Shown here: positions 1-7,716 of the stretch, one piece after another
Layout of the letters: each line of letters begins with the position of its first letter
Numbering within the stretch: the stretch's first letter is position 1
NCBI GenBank assembly: GCA_015233015.1
Contig: JADFYO010000009.1
Coordinates: forward strand, 1 to 64,000
DNA from: Nitrospirota bacterium
Lineage (GTDB): Bacteria > Nitrospirota > Thermodesulfovibrionia > Thermodesulfovibrionales > Magnetobacteriaceae
DNA length: 64,000 nucleotides
Direction: 5' to 3'
Translations under genes and position numbers: made by a program
The notes under the pieces: generated by a model
The model's input: the letters and a program-made list of their open reading frames with translations, nothing else
Told to the model about the DNA's origin: nothing
Databases searched by the model: none

Positions 1-54
1 TATCGCTTCTATTGCTACCTTTGCCTTAAATGCCGACGCATATTTCGTCTTCAT
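1..54 (-). CDS. IS3-family transposase OrfA, N-terminal 18 residues
   Basis: Reading left from the ATG at 54 gives MKTKYASAFKAKVAIEAI, the typical opening of the small HTH-containing OrfA of IS3 elements, which binds the element's ends. A GGAGGT ribosome site lies 11 bases upstream of the start. Only the first 18 codons are in the window, so integrity of the transposase cannot be judged. Confidence 0.65.
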   Translation of the reverse strand, partial: MKTKYASAFKAKVAIEAI

Positions 55-122
55 AGTATCCTTGGACCTCCATCTTTCTTCTCTTTTTGTAACTTAACAT
101 GTTGTCCAGTTTTTGGGGTCCA
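1..122 (-). mobile_element. IS3-family insertion sequence, 5' end only (runs off the window)
   Basis: The first 122 bases look like the left end of an IS3-family element read on the minus strand. The terminus reads TGGACCCCAAAAACTGGAC from base 122 inward. It begins with TG, as IS3-family ends do, and is followed by a purine-rich leader and a GGAGGT ribosome site ahead of a transposase start at base 54. The element lies 47 bases downstream of the stop codon of the radical SAM gene, so it does not interrupt that gene. The rest of the element is outside the window. A decayed transposase fragment of the same family lies near 42.9 kb. Confidence 0.7.
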
Positions 123-169
123 TTATACTCATCCAAGCCCGATTGACACCCTTGCCAGTCGCCCGTTTC

Positions 170-1186
170 TTACTGCCAAACACCCTCAATTGTGTGTTCA
201 CATTTCGGACACTTACCCTCTTTCAATTTATTATTTCTTATTGAAAAGCCATACCTCTCTATTATTAAAGTCTTACATGATGGACAGTAGGTGTTTTCAC
301 CGCTTGCACCGGGGACATTGCCTTCATAGACATACTTCAAGCCCGCTTCAATTCCAATTCTGTATGCCCTTTTGAGGGTATCTTCCGGCGTACCCTTGAC
401 GTCCCGCATTTTATATTTTGGAGTAAAAGCTGTCACATGCCAGGGGATTGAGGCATCCACCGATTTGATAAACCCTGCTATATCCTTCAGCGTCTCCTCA
501 GAATCGTTCAGGCCTGGAATTATCAGCGTCGTAACCTCTACCCATACCCCGCGCTCCTTCATCAATATAATCGTGTCTTTTACCGGCTTTACACGGGCGC
601 CGCAAACCTTCTTATAAAATTCGTCGTCTCCTTTTAAGTCGATATTGTCCGCGTCGAGATATGGGATTATCAGACCGGCACTCTCAGCGGTCATGAAGCC
701 GTTGCTGACAAAGACATTCCTTATTTTTTTCTCTTTTGCCAGCATTGCACAATCAAGGGCATACTCCATAAATATAGTCGGTTCGGTGTATGTATAAGAT
801 ATACTCTTACAGCCCCCGTTTATGGCCCCTTCCACTACTTGTGCCGGTAAAACGGCATTACCCGTGACGCCATCGAATTCGTGTTCTTTCGGATACTGGG
901 AGATTGATGAGTTCTGGCAGTGAAGGCACGTGAAATTGCAACCAACGCACGCAATTGACAGAGAATACGACCCGGGCAAAAAATGAAACAACGGTTTCTT
1001 CTCGATAGGATCAATGTTCGATGCGCAAAGCCTCCCATAAACCAATGAGTAGAGCGTGCCGCCTCTGTTTTCCCTTACAGTGCACTTGCCGCGGCTGCCG
1101 TCAGGTATCCTGCACCTGTGGGCGCACATCCTGCACAAAACCACATTACTGCCTTCGACCTTATCAAAAAGAAGCGCTTCTTTCAT
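170..1186 (-). CDS. amrS: AmmeMemoRadiSam-system radical SAM enzyme
   Basis: This 338-residue radical SAM protein belongs to the AmmeMemoRadiSam (AmrS, PflA-like) family. The [4Fe-4S]/SAM motif CNFTCLHC sits at residues 83-90. Four cysteines at about residues 18-35 and two CxxC pairs near the C-terminus probably bind metal. The enzyme's substrate is not known from sequence, and its usual partners AmmeMemo and AMMECR1 are not nearby. I chose the ATG at 1186 because GGGAGG lies about ten bases upstream and the start follows the pcm stop by four bases. A start at 1243 would overlap pcm by 53 bases. It is the last gene of a surE-pcm-amrS operon. Confidence 0.88.
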   Translation of the reverse strand: MKEALLFDKVEGSNVVLCRMCAHRCRIPDGSRGKCTVRENRGGTLYSLVYGRLCASNIDPIEKKPLFHFLPGSYSLSIACVGCNFTCLHCQNSSISQYPKEHEFDGVTGNAVLPAQVVEGAINGGCKSISYTYTEPTIFMEYALDCAMLAKEKKIRNVFVSNGFMTAESAGLIIPYLDADNIDLKGDDEFYKKVCGARVKPVKDTIILMKERGVWVEVTTLIIPGLNDSEETLKDIAGFIKSVDASIPWHVTAFTPKYKMRDVKGTPEDTLKRAYRIGIEAGLKYVYEGNVPGASGENTYCPSCKTLIIERYGFSIRNNKLKEGKCPKCEHTIEGVWQ

Positions 1187-1190
1187 TTGT

Positions 1191-1874
1191 TCAACCCTCC
1201 CATCCGAATTTCCCAAGCAATGGGACAAATATGCACGGCACATGATAACTCTTAACTATTTTATCACCATCTTTCACCAATTTCAGAAGAGATTGAGTGT
1301 GCCTTTCTCCAACAGGGGCAACAATTATCCCACGCGGCGCGAGCTGTTCAATCAGAGGCGCGGGGATGTCCGGGGCCGCCGCTGTGACTATGATCTTATC
1401 AAACGGTGCCTCCTCCGGCCATCCAAGCGTGCCGTCCGCTATCTTAACAGTTATATTTTTATATCCCAAATCGTCAAATTTCTTTCGGGCATCCACTGCC
1501 AGCGATTCAATTCGCTCAACCGTGCAGACCTCTGACACTATTGCCGACAATACCGCCGCCTGATATCCTGAGCCAGTTCCAATCTCCAGCACCCTGTCGC
1601 CTTTAGAGAGTTCAAGCAGCTCTGTCATCACGGCTACCATATAGGGCTGCGAAATTGTCTGGTGCTGCCCAATATCAAGCGCATTATCGGCGTAGGCCCT
1701 TTCCAGATTTGATTTGCCGGCGAATACATGCCTCGGGGTGACACGCATTGCCCGCAGTACGTTCAAATCCACGAGGCCGCGGCGTACCAGCTGGGTATTA
1801 ACCATTTCCTCTCGTTTATCCCTAAAGTTATCCCCAATATCATCAAGTGCCACTTTATAACTCTTTCCATTCAT
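1191..1874 (-). CDS. pcm: Protein-L-isoaspartate O-methyltransferase
   Basis: Pcm uses SAM to methylate the alpha-carboxyl of L-isoaspartyl residues and so starts repair of age-damaged proteins in the cytosol. The 227-residue protein has the family signature: the segment VRRGLVD and the RHVF motif in the N-terminal third, then the SAM-binding loop VLEIGTGSGYQ near residue 95, and the C-terminal segment GRH-like VGERHTQ. Length is normal for the family. The start overlaps the 3' end of surE by 20 bases, the classic surE-pcm arrangement also seen in E. coli, which implies translational coupling. Confidence 0.95.
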   Translation of the reverse strand: MNGKSYKVALDDIGDNFRDKREEMVNTQLVRRGLVDLNVLRAMRVTPRHVFAGKSNLERAYADNALDIGQHQTISQPYMVAVMTELLELSKGDRVLEIGTGSGYQAAVLSAIVSEVCTVERIESLAVDARKKFDDLGYKNITVKIADGTLGWPEEAPFDKIIVTAAAPDIPAPLIEQLAPRGIIVAPVGERHTQSLLKLVKDGDKIVKSYHVPCIFVPLLGKFGWEG

Positions 1875-2607
1875 TTTTAATATTGCTCAGAGCGTCGTAG
1901 TTCGTCAGATCAAGATGTAACGGCGTTACAGATATGAAGCCGGACTCAACGGCGAGGAAATCAGTCTTTTCGTCTTCCTCCCATGATGGACTGCCCCCGC
2001 CTATCCAATAATGCTTCTTTCCCCATGGGTCATACGTCTCCTGGATAGAATTACAGTACACGCGTTTACCCTGCTTTGTGAATTTCACACCTTCGATAAA
2101 CTGCGCTTTCTTATTTGGCACATTAACATTTAACAGCGTATCTCTGGGCAGACCCTTATCGAGGATTGTCCTCGCTATCTTTTTGGCAAAAGCCGATGCC
2201 GTATCGAAATGAAATCCGCCGTCATCCCACAACATCGATATGGCAAACGATGGAACCCCCAAAATAGTTCCCTCTATGGCGGCCGACACAGTGCCGGAGT
2301 ACGTTATGTCATCGCCAAGGTTGCCGCCCTTGTTAATACCGGAGGCCACAAGGTCGGGTGTACGCTTCAGGATTTTTCCAATCCCAAGCGTAACGCAGTC
2401 AGTAGGGGTGCCGTTTATGGCATAAATATTTTCCCTTATCTCTGTGACCCTCAGGGGGCGGTGCATGGTAAGGGAATGGCTTGTTGCACTTCTTTCCCTG
2501 TCGGGAGCTATGATTACGGCCTCGGCGACCTCTTTCATCGCCTCAAAGAGCGCCATCAACCCCTCAGACAATACCCCATCATCGTTCGTTACAAGTATCA
2601 GTGCCAA
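1855..2607 (-). CDS. surE: 5'/3'-nucleotidase SurE
   Basis: SurE is a metal-dependent nucleoside monophosphate phosphatase. The N-terminal metal-binding motif VTNDDG is at residues 6-11, the SATSHSLT segment near residue 40 and the conserved SGIN loop near residue 93 are present. The 250-residue length is typical. The start codon is TTG (minus strand, 2605-2607), with GGGAGGG eight bases upstream. No in-frame ATG precedes the family's invariant N-terminus, so TTG is well supported. It is the first gene of the surE-pcm-amrS operon. Its leader (2608-2739) holds a direct repeat and one copy of a dispersed 29-bp repeat. Confidence 0.96.
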   Translation of the reverse strand: MALILVTNDDGVLSEGLMALFEAMKEVAEAVIIAPDRERSATSHSLTMHRPLRVTEIRENIYAINGTPTDCVTLGIGKILKRTPDLVASGINKGGNLGDDITYSGTVSAAIEGTILGVPSFAISMLWDDGGFHFDTASAFAKKIARTILDKGLPRDTLLNVNVPNKKAQFIEGVKFTKQGKRVYCNSIQETYDPWGKKHYWIGGGSPSWEEDEKTDFLAVESGFISVTPLHLDLTNYDALSNIKNEWKEL

Positions 2608-2632
2608 TATATTGCCCTCCCTTTGACAGCAC

Positions 2633-2661
2633 CATCCTTCGACAGGCTCAGGATGATTCGA
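2633..2661. repeat. Dispersed 29-bp repeat, copy A
   Basis: The sequence CCTTCGACAGGCTCAGG and its flanks (29 bases) are identical, in inverse orientation, to 43120-43148. Further degenerate copies lie at 42978-43084. Next to it, 2655-2700 carries two direct copies of TTTCGATTAAGTACTA. This is a short interspersed element of unknown function in the surE leader. Confidence 0.7.
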
Positions 2662-2739
2662 TTAAGTAAGTACTATTTCGATTAAGTACTATTTCGTTTA
2701 AGCACTATAATTTATTATCACTGACAGGTGCAGCTGCCG

Positions 2740-3633
2740 TCAAGCCCTCGGATGGTGCTTGTCGTACTCTTTTTTTACCTTTTCGGTCGATACGCGTGTG
2801 TATATCTGTGTAGTGGAGATGTCAACATGCCCCAGCATCTTTTGTATCGAGCGTAAGTCCGCCCCGCCCTCAAGTAAATGAGTAGCAAAGCAGTGCCTCA
2901 ACGTGTGAGGGGAAAGCTCCACGCCTGCCATTTGCCCATATGCCTTTATCGTCTGCCAAAAGCGCTGTCTTGTCATCGGCTCAGCCCTGTTTGTCAAAAA
3001 CAGATATGGCGAGTGTTTTTTATTATTCAGAATAGCCGGCCTTAATTCCTTCAGATATGTCCTGATTCGCTCCCGCGCCCTGTCGTTTACGGGCACGAGC
3101 CGCTCCTTTGAACCCTTTCCCATGACCTTGATAAATCCGGCGTCCATCTCCAGTTTGTCTATCTCCACATTTACCAGTTCAGACACGCGAAGCCCCGACG
3201 CATACATCAGCTCAAGCATAGCCACATCGCGCAGCACAAATTTCGTATCCACACGTGTCGTAAGAATTGCCAGCACCTCGTCAAACATCAGGGCCTTTGG
3301 AAGGTGTTCCCACTTCTTTGGCAGACGCACGGTCTCAGATGGGTCGTCCTTTCTATGCCTTTCTATAAGCATAAACCTGCAAAATGCACGGGTAGAGGAG
3401 ATAAATCTGCAAATAGAACTCATTGAGTAACCTTTGTCTCTCATATGGTCTATGTAATTTATGATGTCCTCTCGCTGGAAATCAATTTCATTTCTCTTAT
3501 TTAAGTGCAAATAGTTAATGTACTGCTCTAAGTCTAGCCCATACGATTCTATCGTGTTTTGGGAAAGTCCCCTCTCCACTTCCATATAGACCAGAAATTG
3601 CCTTAATATCTCGCTATCCATCTCACTGGCCAT
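2740..3633 (-). CDS. xerD: Site-specific tyrosine recombinase XerD/XerC
   Basis: Xer recombinases resolve chromosome dimers at dif sites together with FtsK. The 297-residue protein has the N-terminal SAM-like core-binding domain (residues 5-95) and the catalytic domain with the complete set R149 (ASGLRVSEL), K173 (GKGSKER), H243-x-x-R246 (HTLRH), H269 (LGHV) and nucleophile Y278. Positions match E. coli XerD almost exactly. XerC versus XerD cannot be settled without a tree, and a single-Xer system is possible. A second ATG at 3621 would remove the 11-base overlap with the upstream exonuclease gene. No dif site was recognised nearby. Confidence 0.9.
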   Translation of the reverse strand: MASEMDSEILRQFLVYMEVERGLSQNTIESYGLDLEQYINYLHLNKRNEIDFQREDIINYIDHMRDKGYSMSSICRFISSTRAFCRFMLIERHRKDDPSETVRLPKKWEHLPKALMFDEVLAILTTRVDTKFVLRDVAMLELMYASGLRVSELVNVEIDKLEMDAGFIKVMGKGSKERLVPVNDRARERIRTYLKELRPAILNNKKHSPYLFLTNRAEPMTRQRFWQTIKAYGQMAGVELSPHTLRHCFATHLLEGGADLRSIQKMLGHVDISTTQIYTRVSTEKVKKEYDKHHPRA

Positions 3634-4399
3634 TAATGTATTCTCCGATGCCGGTAGATTTCTTCAATTGATTATAAATCTCCTCCCCAATGGCCATCAG
3701 ATTGACGGTATCTTCCCTGTTATATTTTATCAGCGTATCCAGCGACGCGCGGTTTCCCCGTTTGTACATCTGCCAGAGTTTAACGGCGTCGTAGCCGTCC
3801 ATACCAGCGATGTCGTCGTCTCTGTTTATGCCAAAGCATTTCTCGAAATACTTAAAGCCGCCCTTTAACCCCAGCCTCTTTGACTCCAGACATATATCAT
3901 AGTGCGGCATATCAAACGTGAGAGACTGATAACGTCTCCTTAAAAATGGTATATCAAAGACCGCACCATAAAATGTTATCAAATACTTGTATGGAGACAG
4001 CGCAGCTATAAGGTTTTCCTCTGTTAAATCCTTCCCCCTTATTAAACACTGATAGTTTTTGCCGTCATATAATCCCACAACCGTAACATACCCGCCTTTG
4101 TCAGAAGGGTAGCCGTTGGTCTCTATGTCGAGGCCGACCGCGTCGTCTCTGAAGACCTCAAATGCACGCCAGTGTTCCTTCCGCTCTATGTATCTGGCGA
4201 GGCGCGAGGGATTTTTTTTAATCAGCACGTTGTCAAGCATCTTGAGACGTTCATCGGCAATGAGCTTCTTCTCCTTTGAGATAAATGGAATTGACTTTAT
4301 ACCCAGAAAATCGTCCCATGTAACAATGCCGCGCCGCCATAGTCTCCTTTCGGTCTTCTCCCCAACTCCCTCCAATACCGTAAACGTGTTCCTTATCAT
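3623..4399 (-). CDS. RNase H-like DEDD exonuclease, YprB family
   Basis: The 258-residue protein has the ribonuclease H-like fold of the YprB/RNase_H_2 group. The acidic metal ligands are visible in three blocks: GLDIETNG near residue 90 (Exo I), [11 protein letters not shown] near residue 143 (Exo II) and YNREDTVNL near residue 226 (Exo III). An N-terminal helix-hairpin-helix-like segment ([16 protein letters not shown]) may contact nucleic acid. Family members are predicted 3'-5' exonucleases whose substrates are poorly known. It overlaps xerD by 11 bases, so the two are probably co-transcribed. Confidence 0.8.
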   Translation of the reverse strand: MIRNTFTVLEGVGEKTERRLWRRGIVTWDDFLGIKSIPFISKEKKLIADERLKMLDNVLIKKNPSRLARYIERKEHWRAFEVFRDDAVGLDIETNGYPSDKGGYVTVVGLYDGKNYQCLIRGKDLTEENLIAALSPYKYLITFYGAVFDIPFLRRRYQSLTFDMPHYDICLESKRLGLKGGFKYFEKCFGINRDDDIAGMDGYDAVKLWQMYKRGNRASLDTLIKYNREDTVNLMAIGEEIYNQLKKSTGIGEYINGQ

Positions 4400-4433
4400 A
4401 GCGGTTATTATACATTAATTATTGACTGAATTG

Positions 4434-5168
4434 TTATACACTCAAGATTTCAAGCGTCTCGGCGGAGTAGCGCCCTGTGTCGTCGTAAACGAAAAATGGG
4501 GGGTCGAGTTTGAGCTGTGCCTTGCCTTCTTTTATCGCCTCGATGAGAAATATCTTTGCCTCCGACTTTTTATTGGAATAAATAAAGCGTATCCTTCGCG
4601 GCTCGAACTTGCGACTACGGAGCGTTTCGATTACCTCGACAAACCTTGACGTCTGATAAATGAATGAAAACCCGCCCTTACCTCTTAGAACATGAAACGC
4701 CGCCTTAATTAATTCATCCAGTGTGAGTGTAAGTTCATGGCGTGCGGCTGCCTTTTCGTCGTCAGGGTTTATCTCTCCGCTTTGGAGTTTTCTGTATGGG
4801 GGGTTTGAGACGGCTAAATCAAAAGTATTGGATGAGATTGTGTCATATATATCCTTAATATCTAAGTGATGTGTCTTTAGTCTATCTGTTATGTTATTGA
4901 GTTCAACATTTTTGTTACTGAGTTCATATAACCCCCGTTGGAGTTCTACCAAATGCACAAATGCCGCAGGGTATTTCTTGGCAAGCAGTATTCCAACGAT
5001 ACCGGCCCCTGCCCCAAAATCAATAATATGCCGTGGATTTTTGGGATTTACGAAGTTAGCCAGCAGGATGGCGTCAATTGAAAACCTGTAACCCTTCTGG
5101 CGCTGCAATATCCTGACATTTTTAATCGTATCAAGCGATATATCGCCGTTTTGGCTTTCATTGTCCAT
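4434..5168 (-). CDS. trmN6: tRNA1(Val) adenine-N6 methyltransferase-like SAM enzyme
   Basis: This Rossmann-fold methyltransferase has the SAM loop DFGAGAGIVG and the NPPY motif of N6-adenine methyltransferases, plus the family's GYRFSIDAILLANF segment. This fits TrmN6 (YfiC), which modifies A37 of valine tRNA. I prefer the ATG at 5168 because AAGGA lies just upstream. An alternative ATG at 5192 would add eight residues and overlap the RelE gene by 14 bases. The gene follows the toxin-antitoxin pair on the same strand. Substrate assignment is by family only. Confidence 0.8.
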   Translation of the reverse strand: MDNESQNGDISLDTIKNVRILQRQKGYRFSIDAILLANFVNPKNPRHIIDFGAGAGIVGILLAKKYPAAFVHLVELQRGLYELSNKNVELNNITDRLKTHHLDIKDIYDTISSNTFDLAVSNPPYRKLQSGEINPDDEKAAARHELTLTLDELIKAAFHVLRGKGGFSFIYQTSRFVEVIETLRSRKFEPRRIRFIYSNKKSEAKIFLIEAIKEGKAQLKLDPPFFVYDDTGRYSAETLEILSV

Positions 5169-5178
5169 TGCGTCCTTG

Positions 5179-5454
5179 TTACCTATAAGCATCGCGCCTT
5201 GAGAGTATCGCTATTATATCTACAACACGCCGTTCCACGTTCAATCTATATATGACCCGCCAGTCACCGACTCTGTAACGGTAGAGACCTTTGAGCTTGC
5301 CGGTCAGTGCCTTAATATTATTGCCATACAAGGGATTCTGTTCAAGAGATTTGAAGCATTCATAGAATCTCTTTCTGATATCGCTGGGAAACTTATCGTA
5401 AACCTTCTCTGACGGCCTTGTAAGGGCTATTTCCCAGATTTCTCTTTTCGCCAT
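5179..5454 (-). CDS. relE: RelE/ParE-type toxin
   Basis: The 91-residue basic protein has the RelE fold signature: KALTGKLKGLYRYRVGDWRVIYRL, with the GDWRVIY core strand at about residues 63-69 and a C-terminal RRD segment like that of RelE/YafQ toxins. Such toxins are ribosome-dependent mRNA endonucleases, or gyrase inhibitors in the ParE branch, and sequence alone does not choose. It overlaps the upstream antitoxin gene by 28 bases, the usual antitoxin-first arrangement with autoregulation by the complex. Confidence 0.9.
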   Translation of the reverse strand: MAKREIWEIALTRPSEKVYDKFPSDIRKRFYECFKSLEQNPLYGNNIKALTGKLKGLYRYRVGDWRVIYRLNVERRVVDIIAILSRRDAYR

Positions 5455-5669
5455 CGGACAGTCTCGTTTCTCTCGGAGGCACTCAAACCCTCGTTGATTG
5501 CGTCAACCCACTCAGGGTGTGAAAGAATCTCAAGAGTCTCAGTGTGCCGCTCTATATAATCATCAATCAGCTCTGAAATGATTTCATTGATACCGCGTTT
5601 TTCGATACCCGCTATGGCTTTGAGCGTGTCTCGCTTGTCCTCTGGGATTCTCACAATTGTCGTAGACAT
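5427..5669 (-). CDS. Ribbon-helix-helix antitoxin partner of RelE
   Basis: This 80-residue protein has an N-terminal ribbon-helix-helix pattern (TTIVRIPEDKRDTLKAIA) for operator binding and a charged C-terminal tail (SASERNETVRWRKEK) suited to neutralising the toxin. It precedes and overlaps the RelE gene. An AGGAGGC ribosome site lies just upstream of the ATG. The 214-base gap up to the divergent gene at 5884 should hold the pair's promoter and operator. Confidence 0.88.
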   Translation of the reverse strand: MSTTIVRIPEDKRDTLKAIAGIEKRGINEIISELIDDYIERHTETLEILSHPEWVDAINEGLSASERNETVRWRKEKSGK

Positions 5670-5883
5670 ATGCAGCCTCCTAAGATTAGTCTACTTGTAA
5701 AACACGCGATAAGTCAATCAGGGTAACCGCAATTATTTTGCCCTATTTTTGGTGTCCACTTTTCCATCTTACCTCTCTTTGGCGGTATAAAAATAATATT
5801 TATAAAACACTAAAGAATAAATTGTAAATATTCGGGGTAAAATTGTAAAATCCCAGTAGTGCTGCATAACGAAGGTAATAGGT

Positions 5884-7038
5884 ATGATTTGTTATAGATG
5901 TAAAAACAACATCCCGAAAGACGCGGTAAAATGCCCTGTATGCGGCGTAAAGGCTATGCCATTCGTTGGGGCCAAGACATGTCCGTATTGCGGTACGGTC
6001 AATCCGGTCAGCGCGCGGTATTGTATAAACGACGGCTATTCGTTCGCTGAAACTGAAAGAGAGGATTTACCAAGCGAATTTGACGACGAACAAGAGGAGG
6101 AAACGGCAACGGCAGCGGCTAAACCAAGAAAGAAAAAACACGGTTTGTTAAGGTTTTTGATGTGGATATTTTTAACTATCGCTTGTCTTGTGGCGTCTGC
6201 CGTTGTGGGATACCATATATTCAAGCCTAAGAACTATCTGCTTGAACAACAAGCCGTTGAGGCCCTCACAAACGCCGGTCTTAAAGACGTTTCGGTCAGG
6301 GTAGATCTCAGTAAAACCGCCAGATTAACCGGCACGGTAAAAAACACCGATGAAAAGGCGTCTGCCGAAGGCATCGTCAAAAAGATCCCCAAGATAGTCC
6401 GCGTAGAAAATAACATAATCGTCTCGCAGCTCGTTCCAAAACCGGAGGAACTTGAGAGAACAATCAATACATCATTGAGTTCTCAGGGTTTTCCGGGTGT
6501 TGTCGTAAGCGTCAACACTGCCCTTGCAGCGTCCATAATTGGAACGGTACCCAGCGAATATGACAGGAATAAAGTGCTTACCATAGTAAAGGCAAACAGG
6601 GACGTGAAAGACATCAGAGATAACCTGCATGTAGATGCGTCTCTGGCCCAGCAGGCAACCGCTGTTCAACCACCACCATCACAGGCAGCGCCAGTTCCTT
6701 CGCCGGCGGCTCCCACTCCTGCCCCAACGCCTGAGCCTCTGCCTTTGCCCGAGTCAGCTCCTGCTCCAACGCCGGAGCCGCCAGTACATCAGCCTGCACC
6801 TCAGCCTGCGCCTGCGCCGCTGTCTCACCCTGATACAGGCGCCCTCGAAGCGGCTGTCAATAATGGTCTCAGAAACGCCGGCCTTACAAAAGTTACTGCC
6901 GAGGTAGGCGAAAACCTCGATATTACACTAAAGGGTACGGTATCTAACTCAAGAGATAAATCTAAGGCATTCGACATAGTGAAACATACCAAGGGCGTTA
7001 TGAAAATAAAGGATAGGATTTTTGTCGTTGAACCCTAA
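5884..7038 (+). CDS. Zinc-ribbon, single-TM, triple-BON domain protein
   Basis: The 384-residue protein begins with a zinc ribbon (C3, C6, C17, C20) and a second, three-cysteine ribbon (C33, C36, C47). An acidic linker and a KPRKKK basic stretch follow, then one transmembrane segment (about 88-110). Two BON-like domains (about 118-180 and 187-250) come next, then a Pro/Ala-rich linker of about 60 residues and a third BON domain to the C-terminus. BON domains usually contact membranes or bind small ligands in the periplasm, and the positive-inside rule puts the zinc ribbons in the cytoplasm. The architecture suggests cytoplasm-to-envelope connection or sensing. A lipoprotein gene follows after 16 bases. 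Confidence 0.75.
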   Translation: MICYRCKNNIPKDAVKCPVCGVKAMPFVGAKTCPYCGTVNPVSARYCINDGYSFAETEREDLPSEFDDEQEEETATAAAKPRKKKHGLLRFLMWIFLTIACLVASAVVGYHIFKPKNYLLEQQAVEALTNAGLKDVSVRVDLSKTARLTGTVKNTDEKASAEGIVKKIPKIVRVENNIIVSQLVPKPEELERTINTSLSSQGFPGVVVSVNTALAASIIGTVPSEYDRNKVLTIVKANRDVKDIRDNLHVDASLAQQATAVQPPPSQAAPVPSPAAPTPAPTPEPLPLPESAPAPTPEPPVHQPAPQPAPAPLSHPDTGALEAAVNNGLRNAGLTKVTAEVGENLDITLKGTVSNSRDKSKAFDIVKHTKGVMKIKDRIFVVEP

Positions 7039-7054
7039 ATAAGGAGGACTCTGT

Positions 7055-7510
7055 ATGAAGAGTTTTTTCAGGCTATTGATTATAACAGTGTCAGCGGTTG
7101 TTATGTTGGCAGGATGTGCCCCACCTAAAAATGTTGTTCAGCCTACACAGGAGGAAATCGAGCCGCCACTCAGTAACGAGTCAATAAAAGTTGACGCCTA
7201 CACGCTGAGACCTCAGACGGCCTTTCCGGGGTCAACCATAGAAATATCGGTACAATATACCCTGCGCTTACCGAAAAATAAGAGCCTGGTAGAAGTTACT
7301 GAAATCAGAACTTTAGTTATGGGCACTGAACCTGTTGAATTATCACGCAAAAAGATTATTCGTTCAGAAGGCTCTCACAAATCCACGATCAAATTCAGCC
7401 TGCCGATGGATATAGAAAAGGGCGACTACACACTTAGGACAGTTATTTCTACACCAGCAGAGACAAAGACAATAGAAGACACGCTGACTATTAAAAAGAA
7501 GGGCAGATGA
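7055..7510 (+). CDS. Putative lipoprotein of unknown function
   Basis: The first 21 residues form a lipoprotein signal peptide with the lipobox LAGC (Cys21). The mature 130-residue part is rich in beta-strand patterns (YTLRPQTAFPGSTIEISVQYTL) and resembles a single immunoglobulin-like or extracellular adhesion-type sandwich. No enzyme motif is visible. AAGGAGG precedes the ATG, and the gene is 16 bases behind the zinc-ribbon/BON gene, so the two are probably co-transcribed and may act together in the envelope. Residue +2 is Ala, which would not favour inner-membrane retention under E. coli rules. Confidence 0.7.
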   Translation: MKSFFRLLIITVSAVVMLAGCAPPKNVVQPTQEEIEPPLSNESIKVDAYTLRPQTAFPGSTIEISVQYTLRLPKNKSLVEVTEIRTLVMGTEPVELSRKKIIRSEGSHKSTIKFSLPMDIEKGDYTLRTVISTPAETKTIEDTLTIKKKGR

Positions 7511-7530
7511 TGGAAAGGACAGCAGCTTAA

Positions 7531-7634
7531 GGATCAAAGACGAAGGGGGATAATCCCCCTTCACCCCTGTTCTCGCACACGTTTTATCTATTGAGTTTGG
7601 GCTGCCGCTCGTTGGCGGCTTCGGTACTCCGGCT
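7531..7634 (+). repeat. 104-bp inverted repeat, left copy, with terminator-like hairpin
   Basis: These 104 bases match the reverse complement of 9304-9407 with about six mismatches. The core is a perfect hairpin at 7542-7562 with stem arms around GGGGGATAATCCCCC. It lies 20 bases after the lipoprotein gene, so it can serve as a transcription terminator for that operon. The remaining 70 bases (CTCGCACACGTTTTATC and GGCGGCTTCGGTACTCC) are conserved too, more than a bare terminator needs. Confidence 0.85.
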
Positions 7635-7716
7635 ATAGGCTATTATGATATATCCCCCCTTTACCTTATTTGAACTATTATTATATTATACTAAGCCTTG
7701 AACGTACTATTGAGAT

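Noticed and set aside
4578-4625. A GCTCGAACTTGCGAC stretch that resembles a tRNA T-arm.
   Set aside because: It lies within the methyltransferase coding sequence, and no acceptor or anticodon stem could be built around it.
5745-5765. TTTTGGTGTCCA, resembling the IS3 terminus seen at 105-122.
   Set aside because: Only about ten bases agree, and no further IS sequence follows, so chance is the simpler explanation.
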